DNA of 43,038 nt from Synergistaceae bacterium (GTDB lineage Bacteria; Synergistota; Synergistia; Synergistales; Aminobacteriaceae): NCBI GenBank assembly GCA_017439345.1, contig JAFSJJ010000028.1, positions 1-43,038 of the forward strand, written 5' to 3'. Made by a program: the position numbers and the translations under genes. Every line of letters starts with the position of its first letter. The first letter of the stretch is position 1. The notes under the pieces were generated by a model, which saw nothing but the letters and a program-made list of their open reading frames with translations, did no database searches and was not told the DNA's origin. Below, one piece after another: positions 8,292 through 14,551 of the stretch.

Positions 8292-9521
8292 TTGAGCAGT
8301 AACGGTAAAGTTAAGAACATCGGCATCATCACATCAGGAGGAGACTGCGGGGGACTCAATGCAGTAATCAGGGGTGCAGCACGTACAGCACTCATGAGGG
8401 GTATGAGGACCTTTACGATTCCTAACGGTTATGCAGGACTCTATAATCTCGTGAACTTCGATCATCTTGTTGAACTCGATGAAGAACGCACAGATCATAT
8501 TACTTCACAGTTTGCAGGAAGCGATGCAGGACACAGCAGAGTCAAAATTTCCAAGATCAACGACCCTGACAAATACGACAGAATCATGATGGGACTCCGC
8601 AAGCACAATATTGACGGTCTCGTTATCTCCGGCGGCGATGACACAGGCAGCGTTGTTGTTGACCTCTCAGAACACGGAATCCCCTGCGTTCATGCTCCCA
8701 AAACAATGGACTTGGATTTAATGACTTACTCAGTCGGCGGAGACTCAGCGATTAACAAAATTGCAAACATCGTTGACGACCTCAAGACGACCGGAACGAC
8801 TCATAATCGAATCATGGTCATTGAAGTATTCGGACGTTACGCAGGACATACGGCCTTCAGGGGAGGAATTGCAGCAGATGCAGATTGTATATTGATTCCT
8901 GAAGTTCCCGTTGACTTCAACGCAGTATACGCACACTTGAAGCATTATTACATTCGCAGGATTCTGAATTCAGACGTTCACGCAGGCACTTATACAATCG
9001 TAGTAGCTGAAGGTGTCAAAGGCGAAGACGGAAATCTCTTCTCAGACGGCGGCGGAGTTAATACTGACTCATTCGGACATCCCAAACTCGCAGGAGCAGG
9101 GAGATTCGTAAAAGAGACTCTTGAGAACATGATGAAGGAAGACCCTGAAATAAAGCAGTTCATGAAGACTTCAGAAATGTACGTACCCGGAGTATTCGAG
9201 ATTCCTGAGATCCGCGAAGTTATTCCGAGCCACATAGTGAGAAGCGGTTCAACTTCAGCATATGATGTAAACTTCGGCAAGCAGATAGGAGCAGCAGCAG
9301 TAATTTTACTTGAGCAGGGAGTCAGCGGTGTTACAGTCGTTAAGATGTATGACGGCAAGATTCGCTACATGCCTACGAGTGAAGCAATAGTTCAAAGATT
9401 TGTCGGACTTGAGAGCGTTGCATTCTATGAGCAGATGGACGTTTGCTTCGGAAGATTCAGACAGAATTACGAGCCTAAACTTGAAGAAGTTCACGGAGCA
9501 GTCGAGAGGCTGTACAGTTAA
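8292..9521 (+). CDS. 6-phosphofructokinase, probably diphosphate-dependent
   Basis: 409-residue PfkA-superfamily enzyme that phosphorylates fructose-6-phosphate in glycolysis. The N-terminal phosphoryl-donor loop is GGDCGGLN (residues 16-23). The discriminating positions read GGDD (114-117), and PKT replaces PGT (136-138). In characterised members, Asp and Lys at these two sites favour pyrophosphate over ATP as donor, so a reversible PPi-PFK is likely. The catalytic segment is PKTMDLD rather than the usual TIDND/TMDND, a substitution worth checking. Translation starts at TTG 8292, 11 bases after AAAGGAGA, and no ATG is close. It is divergent from the glycerol operon and ends at a strong hairpin terminator. 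Confidence 0.87.
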   Translation: MSSNGKVKNIGIITSGGDCGGLNAVIRGAARTALMRGMRTFTIPNGYAGLYNLVNFDHLVELDEERTDHITSQFAGSDAGHSRVKISKINDPDKYDRIMMGLRKHNIDGLVISGGDDTGSVVVDLSEHGIPCVHAPKTMDLDLMTYSVGGDSAINKIANIVDDLKTTGTTHNRIMVIEVFGRYAGHTAFRGGIAADADCILIPEVPVDFNAVYAHLKHYYIRRILNSDVHAGTYTIVVAEGVKGEDGNLFSDGGGVNTDSFGHPKLAGAGRFVKETLENMMKEDPEIKQFMKTSEMYVPGVFEIPEIREVIPSHIVRSGSTSAYDVNFGKQIGAAAVILLEQGVSGVTVVKMYDGKIRYMPTSEAIVQRFVGLESVAFYEQMDVCFGRFRQNYEPKLEEVHGAVERLYS

Positions 9522-9536
9522 AAATTAAAAACTTTT

Positions 9537-9578
9537 CTCCGGCCAAGTGTAATTATCTTTGACCGGGGAATTTTATTT
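9537..9578 (+). terminator. Intrinsic terminator after phosphofructokinase
   Basis: CTCCGGCCAA (9537-9546) pairs with TTGACCGGGG (9559-9568) with one mismatch and one G-U pair, followed by TTTTATTT. Confidence 0.7.
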
Positions 9579-9581
9579 GCG

Positions 9582-9610
9582 TTGACAAGAAGATTTATCA
9601 GGCATAAAAT
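9582..9610 (+). promoter_or_regulatory. tRNA promoter
   Basis: A consensus TTGACA (9582-9587), a 17-base spacer and TAAAAT (9605-9610) sit about 76 bases before the tRNA-Ala gene. It is the best sigma-70 match in the window. Confidence 0.8.
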
Positions 9611-9686
9611 ATCTTGCGTTTTCGTAGCGTGTTAGCGTGTCATTCATATTGAGAGGCTGCCCGCACGTAATATCTTAAGCAGTATT

Positions 9687-9762
9687 GGGGCTGTAGCGCA
9701 GTTGGGAGCGCGCGACATTCGCATTGTCGAGGCCGGGAGTTCGACTCTCCTCAGCTCCACCA
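9687..9762 (+). tRNA. tRNA-Ala(CGC)
   Basis: A complete 76-base cloverleaf. Acceptor GGGGCTG pairs with CAGCTCC; the D-arm is GCGC/GCGC; anticodon stem CGACA/TGTCG encloses loop TTCGCAT with anticodon CGC (alanine, GCG codons). The T-arm is GGGAG/CTCCT with TTCGACT, and the gene encodes its own CCA end. The integrase gene starts 188 bases downstream and points away from it, the usual arrangement for a prophage that has integrated at the 3' end of a tRNA gene. Confidence 0.93.
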
Positions 9763-9885
9763 TAAAATAAATTTTTTATCTATCACTAATTACATTAAAC
9801 CATTCATAAAGCTATTTTATACAATATTTTTATTTCACGGATTATCACAAAAAGTTATAAAATCTTAATCATGACCGTATAAAAA

Positions 9886-9924
9886 ACCGTGTAAAGATTT
9901 TCCCCTCAAGAATTTTTACACGGT
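9886..9924 (-). terminator. Long hairpin upstream of the integrase, terminator-like on the minus strand
   Basis: ACCGTGTAAA (9886-9895) pairs perfectly with TTTACACGGT (9915-9924), extendable by four more pairs including one G-U. On the minus strand the stem is followed by TTTTTTAT, so it could stop leftward transcription from reaching the tRNA. It may also be a binding site for integrase or a regulator, since it lies 27 bases before the integrase start. The 430 bases between 9521 and 9951 otherwise hold only the tRNA, its promoter and the terminator above. Confidence 0.5.
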
Positions 9925-9950
9925 CAATATAAAGAAAATAGGTGAACACT

Positions 9951-11090
9951 ATGATAACAGAAATTCAAGCAAGAAAAGCACTCCCCAAAGAGAAGCCTTA
10001 CATGCTCCGCGATGATCGGGGGCTGTATTTACGCGTTGACCCTGCCGGTAGAAAATATTGGATATTACGCTACTGGGAAAATAAAAAGGAACATCAGCTA
10101 TCACTGGGGGCATACCCTGAAATTTCCCTGAAAGACGCAAGAATAAAGCGCGATGAGATTCAGACTGCCAGAGCAAAAGGCGAAAACCCCACACTGAAAT
10201 CTGTACGTAAACTGCAAATTTTCTCGGAGGTCGCTAACGAATGGCTTAATGTCCGAATGAAAGATAAATCACAAGGCTATATTAAGACCGTAATTTACAG
10301 GCTCAATAAATACATACTCCCTGCAATCGGTAATCTTGCCTTAAAAGATATTACTTCAGGGCATATTCTGTATATATGCAGGAATATTGAAGATTTAGGG
10401 CATGACGAAACAGCTAGACGGGTAAAAGTCATAATCGGTCAGGTATTCAGATTTTCAATCGCAGCAGGTTATACTGACTCAGACCCTACAGGCGCGCTGC
10501 TCGGAGCATTAAAGCCTCGTCAAAATATTCACTTCCCGACTTTCACGAATCCTTCAGAAATTGCCTTCCTGATGAAAGCCGTCAAAGCATACCCATATAC
10601 GATTTTACGGTCTGCAATGTTATTCTCGATTTATACAGCCGCGAGACCCGGCGAAATACGCAAAGCTGAATGGTCGGAAATTAAGGGCGATACTTGGGAA
10701 ATCCCCCCGGAAAAAATGAAAATGAGGCGCAAGCACGTTATACCCCTATCTTCTCAGGTAAAAGCAATTCTCGCAGAATTAAGGCCATTAACAGGCAAAA
10801 GCAAATGGATATTCCCCTCGCCTAGAGATAATACTCATTGTCTATCAGATAACGGGGTCAGAATAGCACTCCGATCAATCGGCTTTACAAAGGAGCAAAT
10901 AGTGCCTCATGGATTCAGAGCAATGTTCTCGACTATAGCCAACGAACACGGATTTAACAGAGACGTAATCGAGCGGCAATTATCACACGTAGAAATTAAC
11001 TCAGTCAGGGGAGCATACAATCACGCGGAATATATGCCCGAAAGAATTAAATTAATGCAATGGTGGGCAGATTATCTTGACAATCTTTAA
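9951..11090 (+). CDS. Prophage tyrosine integrase (P4/DUF4102 type)
   Basis: 379-residue site-specific recombinase. It has an N-terminal DUF4102-like domain (LRDDRGLYLRVDP, GAYPEISLKDAR), a SAM-like core-binding domain and a C-terminal catalytic domain. Catalytic residues are visible as the first Arg in AARPGEIR, His/Arg in HGFRAMFST, His in RQLSHVE and the nucleophilic Tyr in YNHAEY. ATG at 9951 is chosen because AGGTG lies just upstream; a GTG nine bases earlier is less likely. It is adjacent to tRNA-Ala, which is the expected target of this integrase type. It probably drives integration and, with the HTH gene at 14552, excision. Confidence 0.93.
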   Translation: MITEIQARKALPKEKPYMLRDDRGLYLRVDPAGRKYWILRYWENKKEHQLSLGAYPEISLKDARIKRDEIQTARAKGENPTLKSVRKLQIFSEVANEWLNVRMKDKSQGYIKTVIYRLNKYILPAIGNLALKDITSGHILYICRNIEDLGHDETARRVKVIIGQVFRFSIAAGYTDSDPTGALLGALKPRQNIHFPTFTNPSEIAFLMKAVKAYPYTILRSAMLFSIYTAARPGEIRKAEWSEIKGDTWEIPPEKMKMRRKHVIPLSSQVKAILAELRPLTGKSKWIFPSPRDNTHCLSDNGVRIALRSIGFTKEQIVPHGFRAMFSTIANEHGFNRDVIERQLSHVEINSVRGAYNHAEYMPERIKLMQWWADYLDNL

Positions 11091-11099
11091 GAATCGAAA

Positions 11100-11162
11100 C
11101 GGCCTCCGGAGCTAATGGAGACCGCTTCAATGTCAAGTCCATAAACTTAACAACACAAAGGA
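11100..11162. other. Hairpin plus inverted remnant of the accessory-gene leader
   Basis: CGGCCTCC (11100-11107) pairs with GGAGACCG (11117-11124) with one mismatch between the converging integrase and cyclotransferase genes. It is a weak bidirectional terminator candidate because it lacks a long T-run. Next, plus-strand bases 11131-11162 contain TGTCAAG, ATAAAC and AACAACACAAAGGA in the same order as the minus-strand leader of the amidoligase gene at the far end of the operon. It looks like a degenerate inverted copy. Confidence 0.5.
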
Positions 11163-11164
11163 TT

Positions 11165-11665
11165 TTAATTATACCTCAATTTTTTATCTAATTGATTCAG
11201 AATTTCGCACCATCTTGTTGAAGCCTCTTTTCTGGCAATCTTAAGAATGCTTCTGTCAAATTCGAATGCCTGATAGCCCATATCAATTATGGAATAATAC
11301 AAGTCAGAAGGTATAGGAATTTTGCTATGTTCACATTCAGCTTCAGAAGTCATGATATACGCCATAGCTGTTAAGTTGCCTAAATCTTGACCGTATAAAT
11401 CTTTTACAGGCAGGTTAAAATCTCTCTTATAATAAACAGTCGGGAAGCCCTCATAAATATCTAAACTTTTCTCGTCCTGTTCAGAGATCTCCCAGATAAC
11501 AACCGGAGTATTAAATTCTTTATTCTCATGGATCGTAGCATAAGAATTAAATACTAACTGCCAGCCTTCAAGCATTCCAGTTCCTACCATTTCAGCATTA
11601 GGACACCTGAAACCCATATTAGAGATTGATAAATTACTTCCGTAGGCAAGATAATATTTGCTCAC
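11165..11665 (-). CDS. Gamma-glutamylcyclotransferase-like protein
   Basis: 166-residue GGCT/AIG2-fold enzyme. It carries the N-terminal substrate loop YLAYGSNL and the characteristic DIYEGFPTVYY segment (about residues 75-86) whose glutamate is the general acid/base in the family. Members release 5-oxoproline from gamma-glutamyl amines or peptides. Start is GTG 11665, overlapping the previous stop by one base (TAGTG), with AGGAGG nine bases upstream. It is the last gene of a three-gene operon with a DpnD/PcfM-like protein and an amidoligase. Amidoligase plus cyclotransferase pairs are predicted to make and unmake gamma-glutamyl amide links, so a linked role is likely. The true substrate is unknown. 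Confidence 0.82.
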   Translation of the reverse strand: MSKYYLAYGSNLSISNMGFRCPNAEMVGTGMLEGWQLVFNSYATIHENKEFNTPVVIWEISEQDEKSLDIYEGFPTVYYKRDFNLPVKDLYGQDLGNLTAMAYIMTSEAECEHSKIPIPSDLYYSIIDMGYQAFEFDRSILKIARKEASTRWCEILNQLDKKLRYN

Positions 11666-11904
11666 TATTTATAGCCTCCTGCCACTGTGTCAGCCTCAAA
11701 CTCGCAAGTAATTGAGCCGTCATCATCAATGCCTTCATTCAGAGCTTCAGTTTCGACACCATAAAAATCATTGGAATCATCAAGAGTAATCTCGCCGTTT
11801 TTCCATGCGTCCATTGCTCTCTGCTCGGCATCTTCTTTATTATCTGCTTTGATGGAGACCGCCCGAAGGCGAATCTCCTTTATTTCTACTTTGAATATTT
11901 TCAT
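11665..11904 (-). CDS. DpnD/PcfM-like small protein
   Basis: 79-residue acidic protein that starts MKIFKVEIKE and carries a segment SIKADNKEDAEQRAMDAWKNG, typical of the DpnD/PcfM C-terminal family found in plasmids, conjugative elements and phages. Function is not known. It begins one base after the amidoligase stop and overlaps the cyclotransferase start by one base, so the three are co-translated from one messenger. The alternation of beta-strand and helix suggests a small compact domain that could bind the amidoligase, but this is inference only. Confidence 0.65.
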   Translation of the reverse strand: MKIFKVEIKEIRLRAVSIKADNKEDAEQRAMDAWKNGEITLDDSNDFYGVETEALNEGIDDDGSITCEFEADTVAGGYK

Positions 11905-11905
11905 T

Positions 11906-12853
11906 TTATCTCCTCCATGCTCCGTCTCCGTCCATATTCTTTAATAGAACTTCACGGGCTGTTTTGAACTCTTCACCGATAAATCCTAATCTTAACATCC
12001 AGCACCTGAAAGCGTATTTCTCGTTCTCTGTCTGCTGAGGCTTAGGACTGGCATATTTTAATTCTTTTGCTAACTCGCTCATTGCAAGGCATAACTGAAT
12101 GTAGCTCTTTAACTGATCGCAGTTGATTCCGCCTTCATGATTAATGCTCTCCTCGTCAAACTGAAAAAGTCTGAATTCTACTGTGCCCTTCGTAAAGCTG
12201 GCGTGGAGGTTGAGCATGTGATAACGGCTGTCATTATAATGGGTGTTCCTGGCGTAATTAGCATCGTTGCCTTTATACCAAATATCCGCAAGTTCTTTCA
12301 TTGTCTGAGGCTTTGACTTATTCAGGGCTTCAAGGAACTTGGGATTAACTATCTTGCAGTAACTCTCCGTTCTTGATGCTGCAATTTTTATTGCCCGCCC
12401 GATCTGCTGTTCATGAGCTGCCATGATATTCGCTAAATTCGTGAGGCTCTGCGCTGTGTGATCTCCGGCTTCGCTCTTAAGTCCTACGTGAATATGGACT
12501 CCGCATCCTCTTGAAGCACTGCTCTTAGCTCCGGCATGGCGTAACACTCTTAATAATCCCAAGAGAGTTTCTATATCTTCATAGTGAAGGATCGGAGTAA
12601 CAAGCTCGCACCTTTCGATATATTCGCCTCTGATACTTGGGTCATATGAGAATTTCCACTCTCTGCCCTGCCTGTCCCATGCGCTCCAAGTCTCGTAGTC
12701 GTTTTCTACTGCGGTATATGCATAGCGTCCTGTTCCGAAAAACTTACCTGCTAACTTTGAGGCTTTTTCTCTGCTGATTTTGTTCATTTCGACTTCAACG
12801 CCGAATGTCTGTTTTTTCATGTTTGCGATTTGATTCGCTGTTATTGCTTTCAT
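11906..12853 (-). CDS. Phage-borne amidoligase (COOH-NH2 ligase, glutamine-synthetase fold)
   Basis: 315 residues with the family's conserved pieces: FGVEVEMNKI near residue 17, CELVTPIL near residue 86, CGVHIHVG near residue 117 and GTVEFRLFQFD near residue 225. These provide the Glu, His and Arg residues that bind Mg-ATP and substrate in the glutamine-synthetase-like fold. Such enzymes join a carboxylate to an amine and are predicted to modify peptides, proteins or the cell surface. ATG at 12853 has AAAGGAG eleven bases upstream. The gene heads an operon with the DpnD/PcfM-like and cyclotransferase genes and is preceded by the 43-bp element shared with three other prophage genes. Confidence 0.85.
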   Translation of the reverse strand: MKAITANQIANMKKQTFGVEVEMNKISREKASKLAGKFFGTGRYAYTAVENDYETWSAWDRQGREWKFSYDPSIRGEYIERCELVTPILHYEDIETLLGLLRVLRHAGAKSSASRGCGVHIHVGLKSEAGDHTAQSLTNLANIMAAHEQQIGRAIKIAASRTESYCKIVNPKFLEALNKSKPQTMKELADIWYKGNDANYARNTHYNDSRYHMLNLHASFTKGTVEFRLFQFDEESINHEGGINCDQLKSYIQLCLAMSELAKELKYASPKPQQTENEKYAFRCWMLRLGFIGEEFKTAREVLLKNMDGDGAWRR

Positions 12854-12895
12854 AATTTTTTAGCTCCTTTGTGTTGTTTACTGGGTTTATTTCCC

Positions 12896-12938
12896 CTTGA
12901 CACTATATATTTTCACTCTGATTTAATTTAATGTCAAG
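12896..12938 (-). promoter_or_regulatory. 43-bp shared promoter/operator element, copy 1
   Basis: Read on the minus strand it begins with CTTGACA and ends TGTCAAG, a perfect seven-base dyad at both ends of a 43-base block. The centre contains CAGAGTGAAAATATA. TTGACA is a consensus -35; the -10 is not obvious (GAAAAT or AAAATA at 17-18 bases). The element precedes the amidoligase operon. Copies 2-4 are also exactly 43 bases long and almost identical. Confidence 0.75.
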
Positions 12939-12961
12939 TATTATTTTATAATTTTCGCGAT

Positions 12962-12998
12962 AAAATAAATAAAATAAAATTCAGGGGATCAGCTCCCC
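12962..12998 (-). terminator. Terminator of the 112-residue paralog gene
   Basis: GGGGA (12984-12988) pairs with TCCCC (12994-12998), and the minus strand continues through AATTTTATTTTATTTATTTTA. It ends the 13034-13372 transcript just before the amidoligase promoter. Confidence 0.6.
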
Positions 12999-13033
12999 CG
13001 AATAATCGAATAGTAAACAACACGTTTTCAAAG

Positions 13034-13372
13034 CTAAATGATTTTCATTAAGAATGCAGGGGAATCCAAATGTCTATTGCCTGTCCTTGTTAAGCCTAAT
13101 AAAATTACTCCGTTACGTTCAAAACCTGCAAGAGTTTCAAGAATACCGCTGCTCTGATTTGAAATCGTGAATTCCAAAATCCCGAATTTCTTTAATGAGG
13201 CTACGACTTTGCTAATGTCCTTATCCCAGATAATGTCTCTGAAATTAAGCCTGTCAAGTCCTGCGTCCTTGCTGTCTTCATATGCGCTGAATGTCTGAAA
13301 GCTGAAATCTTCACCGCTGGGGTTCTTGCCTGCTGCAATAGCGTCTTCGTACTCTTCGATAAATAACTTCAT
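13034..13372 (-). CDS. Paralogous small phage accessory protein, copy 1
   Basis: 112 residues, starting MKLFIEEYEDAI and ending PAFLMKII. It shares with the two neighbours (13514 and 14035) an N-terminal FI.E(F/Y)E helix, a Y..SK...G segment, the core D...(I/V)..L...GI.EFT.S, LAGF and a C-terminal (F/I)LMKI strand. I recall similar proteins in gut Clostridia prophages listed as a domain of unknown function (possibly DUF7698) but cannot confirm this. AAAGGAG precedes the ATG. It is a single-gene unit with its own 43-bp element and terminator. No catalytic motif is visible. Confidence 0.8.
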   Translation of the reverse strand: MKLFIEEYEDAIAAGKNPSGEDFSFQTFSAYEDSKDAGLDRLNFRDIIWDKDISKVVASLKKFGILEFTISNQSSGILETLAGFERNGVILLGLTRTGNRHLDSPAFLMKII

Positions 13373-13414
13373 AAAAATTAGTCTCCTTTGTTGTTATTAG
13401 TAGGTTTATGTTCC

Positions 13415-13457
13415 CTTGATGTTTTATATTTTCACTCTGATTTAATTTAATGTCAAG
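13415..13457 (-). promoter_or_regulatory. 43-bp shared promoter/operator element, copy 2
   Basis: Minus strand begins CTTGACA and ends CATCAAG, with the invariant centre CAGAGTGAAAATATA. It lies 42 bases before the 112-residue gene start and is followed by a conserved leader containing AACAACAAAGGAG. Confidence 0.75.
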
Positions 13458-13489
13458 TCCTATTTTATAAATTTTTACAAGAAAATATA

Positions 13490-13513
13490 ATAAAAAAGGG
13501 GAGCGCGTCCCCC
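13490..13513 (-). terminator. Terminator of paralog copy 2
   Basis: GGGGA (13498-13502) pairs with TCCCC (13508-13512), and the minus strand continues TTTTTTATTAT. The hairpin overlaps the end of the 13514-13873 gene closely. Confidence 0.7.
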
Positions 13514-13873
13514 TTAATTAACTTTCATAATTAAAACTGTTATTTGAGACTTTTTATTATCTCCTTCGTAGAGCAAGGGGTTGTTATACTCAAAAACTGC
13601 TGTCCTGCTTGGGAAAATTCCGGCTTCTTGGAAAGCAGCAAGTGTCTTGAAAAAAGTTTCGCGGCAACATGAGATCGCAAATTCTTTGATTCCGTATGCT
13701 CTGCATGTCTCGGCTATACGGGTAGCTTCATCGGGACATACACTCCCAAAAGTGAGCATTTCAAATTCGTCCAGCTTCGACAATTCATAACAGCGAAGCG
13801 TACCGTAACTTACTTTTTCGAGGGGGCGGACTTTGTTGATCATGTCTTCAAATTCTTGGATAAATACCTTCAT
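13514..13873 (-). CDS. Paralogous small phage accessory protein, copy 2
   Basis: 119 residues beginning MKVFIQEFEDMI and ending VLIMKVN. It is the most diverged of the three paralogs: it keeps the N-terminal FI.EFE helix, the YE.SK segment, the GIKEFAIS core and the C-terminal LIMK strand, but has two adjacent cysteines (ISCCRE) and lacks the WD..D motif present in the other two. AAAGGAG lies ten bases before the ATG. The gene is monocistronic with its own shared element and terminator. Divergence of coding sequence alongside near-identical promoters suggests diversifying selection or recent promoter homogenisation. Function unknown. Confidence 0.78.
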   Translation of the reverse strand: MKVFIQEFEDMINKVRPLEKVSYGTLRCYELSKLDEFEMLTFGSVCPDEATRIAETCRAYGIKEFAISCCRETFFKTLAAFQEAGIFPSRTAVFEYNNPLLYEGDNKKSQITVLIMKVN

Positions 13874-13915
13874 AAAATCTCTTCTCCTTTGTTGTTATTA
13901 CTGGGTTTATGTTCC

Positions 13916-13958
13916 CTTGATGTTTTATATTTTCACTCTGATTTAATTTTATGTCAAG
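13916..13958 (-). promoter_or_regulatory. 43-bp shared promoter/operator element, copy 3
   Basis: Minus strand begins CTTGACA and ends CATCAAG. It differs from copy 2 at a single base and lies 42 bases before the 119-residue gene start. Confidence 0.75.
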
Positions 13959-13992
13959 TCTTATTTTATAAAATTTTGCAAGAATATATAAT

Positions 13993-14016
13993 AAAAAAAA
14001 GGGGATTTTACTCCCC
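13993..14016 (-). terminator. Terminator of paralog copy 3
   Basis: GGGGA (14001-14005) pairs with TCCCC (14012-14016); the minus strand then reads eight T residues. Confidence 0.75.
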
Positions 14017-14034
14017 CGCAAAAGAGATTTTCAG

Positions 14035-14397
14035 CTAATTAATTTTCATGAGAATCGCAGGTATCTTTTCTTTTTTGTAGTTATTAACGTAAACTACGTC
14101 CTGAATTACGGCATCAAGTTTTTTGAAGCCTGCAAGAATATCAATACCGCTGGCCATTGTACTTGAAAACGTGAACTCTTTAACACCCAGACTGCGCAAC
14201 GTTGACACAATAGGTTCTACGTCATAATCCCAGACAACCTCGTTGAAATCGATTAACTGATTCCCGCGTTCTTTGCTCTGGCCGTAAGCATAAATCAGCG
14301 TCCGGTTATATTCTTTCGGAATAACTGCCCAGTAGGGTTTATTTTGACTGGCTGCTTTTTCGAGTATTGCCTCAAACTCTTTGATAAATAGATTCAT
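14035..14397 (-). CDS. Paralogous small phage accessory protein, copy 3
   Basis: 120 residues starting MNLFIKEFEAIL and ending AILMKIN. It shares YGQSKERG, DFNEVVWDYD, LGVKEFTFS and ILAGF with copy 1 (YEDSKDAG, NFRDIIWDKD, FGILEFTIS, TLAGF), giving the clearest family signature. AAGGAG precedes the ATG. It is transcribed away from the HTH gene at 14552, and its promoter element (copy 4) lies in the 154-base gap between them. Function unknown. Possible roles include anti-defence or superinfection functions, judged only from location. Confidence 0.8.
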   Translation of the reverse strand: MNLFIKEFEAILEKAASQNKPYWAVIPKEYNRTLIYAYGQSKERGNQLIDFNEVVWDYDVEPIVSTLRSLGVKEFTFSSTMASGIDILAGFKKLDAVIQDVVYVNNYKKEKIPAILMKIN

Positions 14398-14439
14398 TAA
14401 AAATTCTCTCCTTAGTTGTAATTGCTGTGTTTATATTCC

Positions 14440-14482
14440 CTTGACGTTGTATATTTTCACTCTGATTAATTTTTATGTCAAG
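14440..14482 (-). promoter_or_regulatory. 43-bp shared promoter/operator element, copy 4
   Basis: Minus strand begins CTTGACA and ends CGTCAAG with the same CAGAGTGAAAATATA centre. It lies 42 bases before the 120-residue gene and 21 bases before the -10 box of the divergent HTH gene, so one bound regulator could affect both. Confidence 0.75.
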
Positions 14483-14502
14483 TATTATTATGCAAAGTTA
14501 TA

Positions 14503-14511
14503 TGATATAAT
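14503..14511 (+). promoter_or_regulatory. Extended -10 promoter for the HTH gene
   Basis: TGATATAAT at 14503-14511 is a perfect extended -10 (TGnTATAAT). No good -35 is seen, which extended -10 promoters tolerate. It lies 41 bases before the ATG at 14552. Confidence 0.6.
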
Positions 14512-14551
14512 GCACTCAAGCAAAAAAATACAAGGAGGCCAAGTCCTTAAA

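Larger units (their letters stand above)
12871..13023. repeat. 12-bp perfect inverted repeat around the terminator/promoter block
   Basis: GTGTTGTTTACT (12871-12882) and AGTAAACAACAC (13012-13023) are exact inverted copies. The left arm is part of the amidoligase leader; the right arm sits eleven bases beyond the stop of the 13034-13372 gene. Between them lie the 43-bp element and a terminator. Confidence 0.7.

Noticed and set aside
11906-12853. Glutamine synthetase or glutamate-cysteine ligase as an alternative for the amidoligase
   Set aside because: The short length and the GVEVEM, GVHIHVG and VEFRLF motifs in this order fit the phage/bacterial amidoligase family better; the long GS domains are absent.
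12896-14482. CRISPR array made of the 43-bp repeats
   Set aside because: Spacing is about 500 bases, each gap holds a full gene, and the repeats lie in promoter positions. No cas genes are present.
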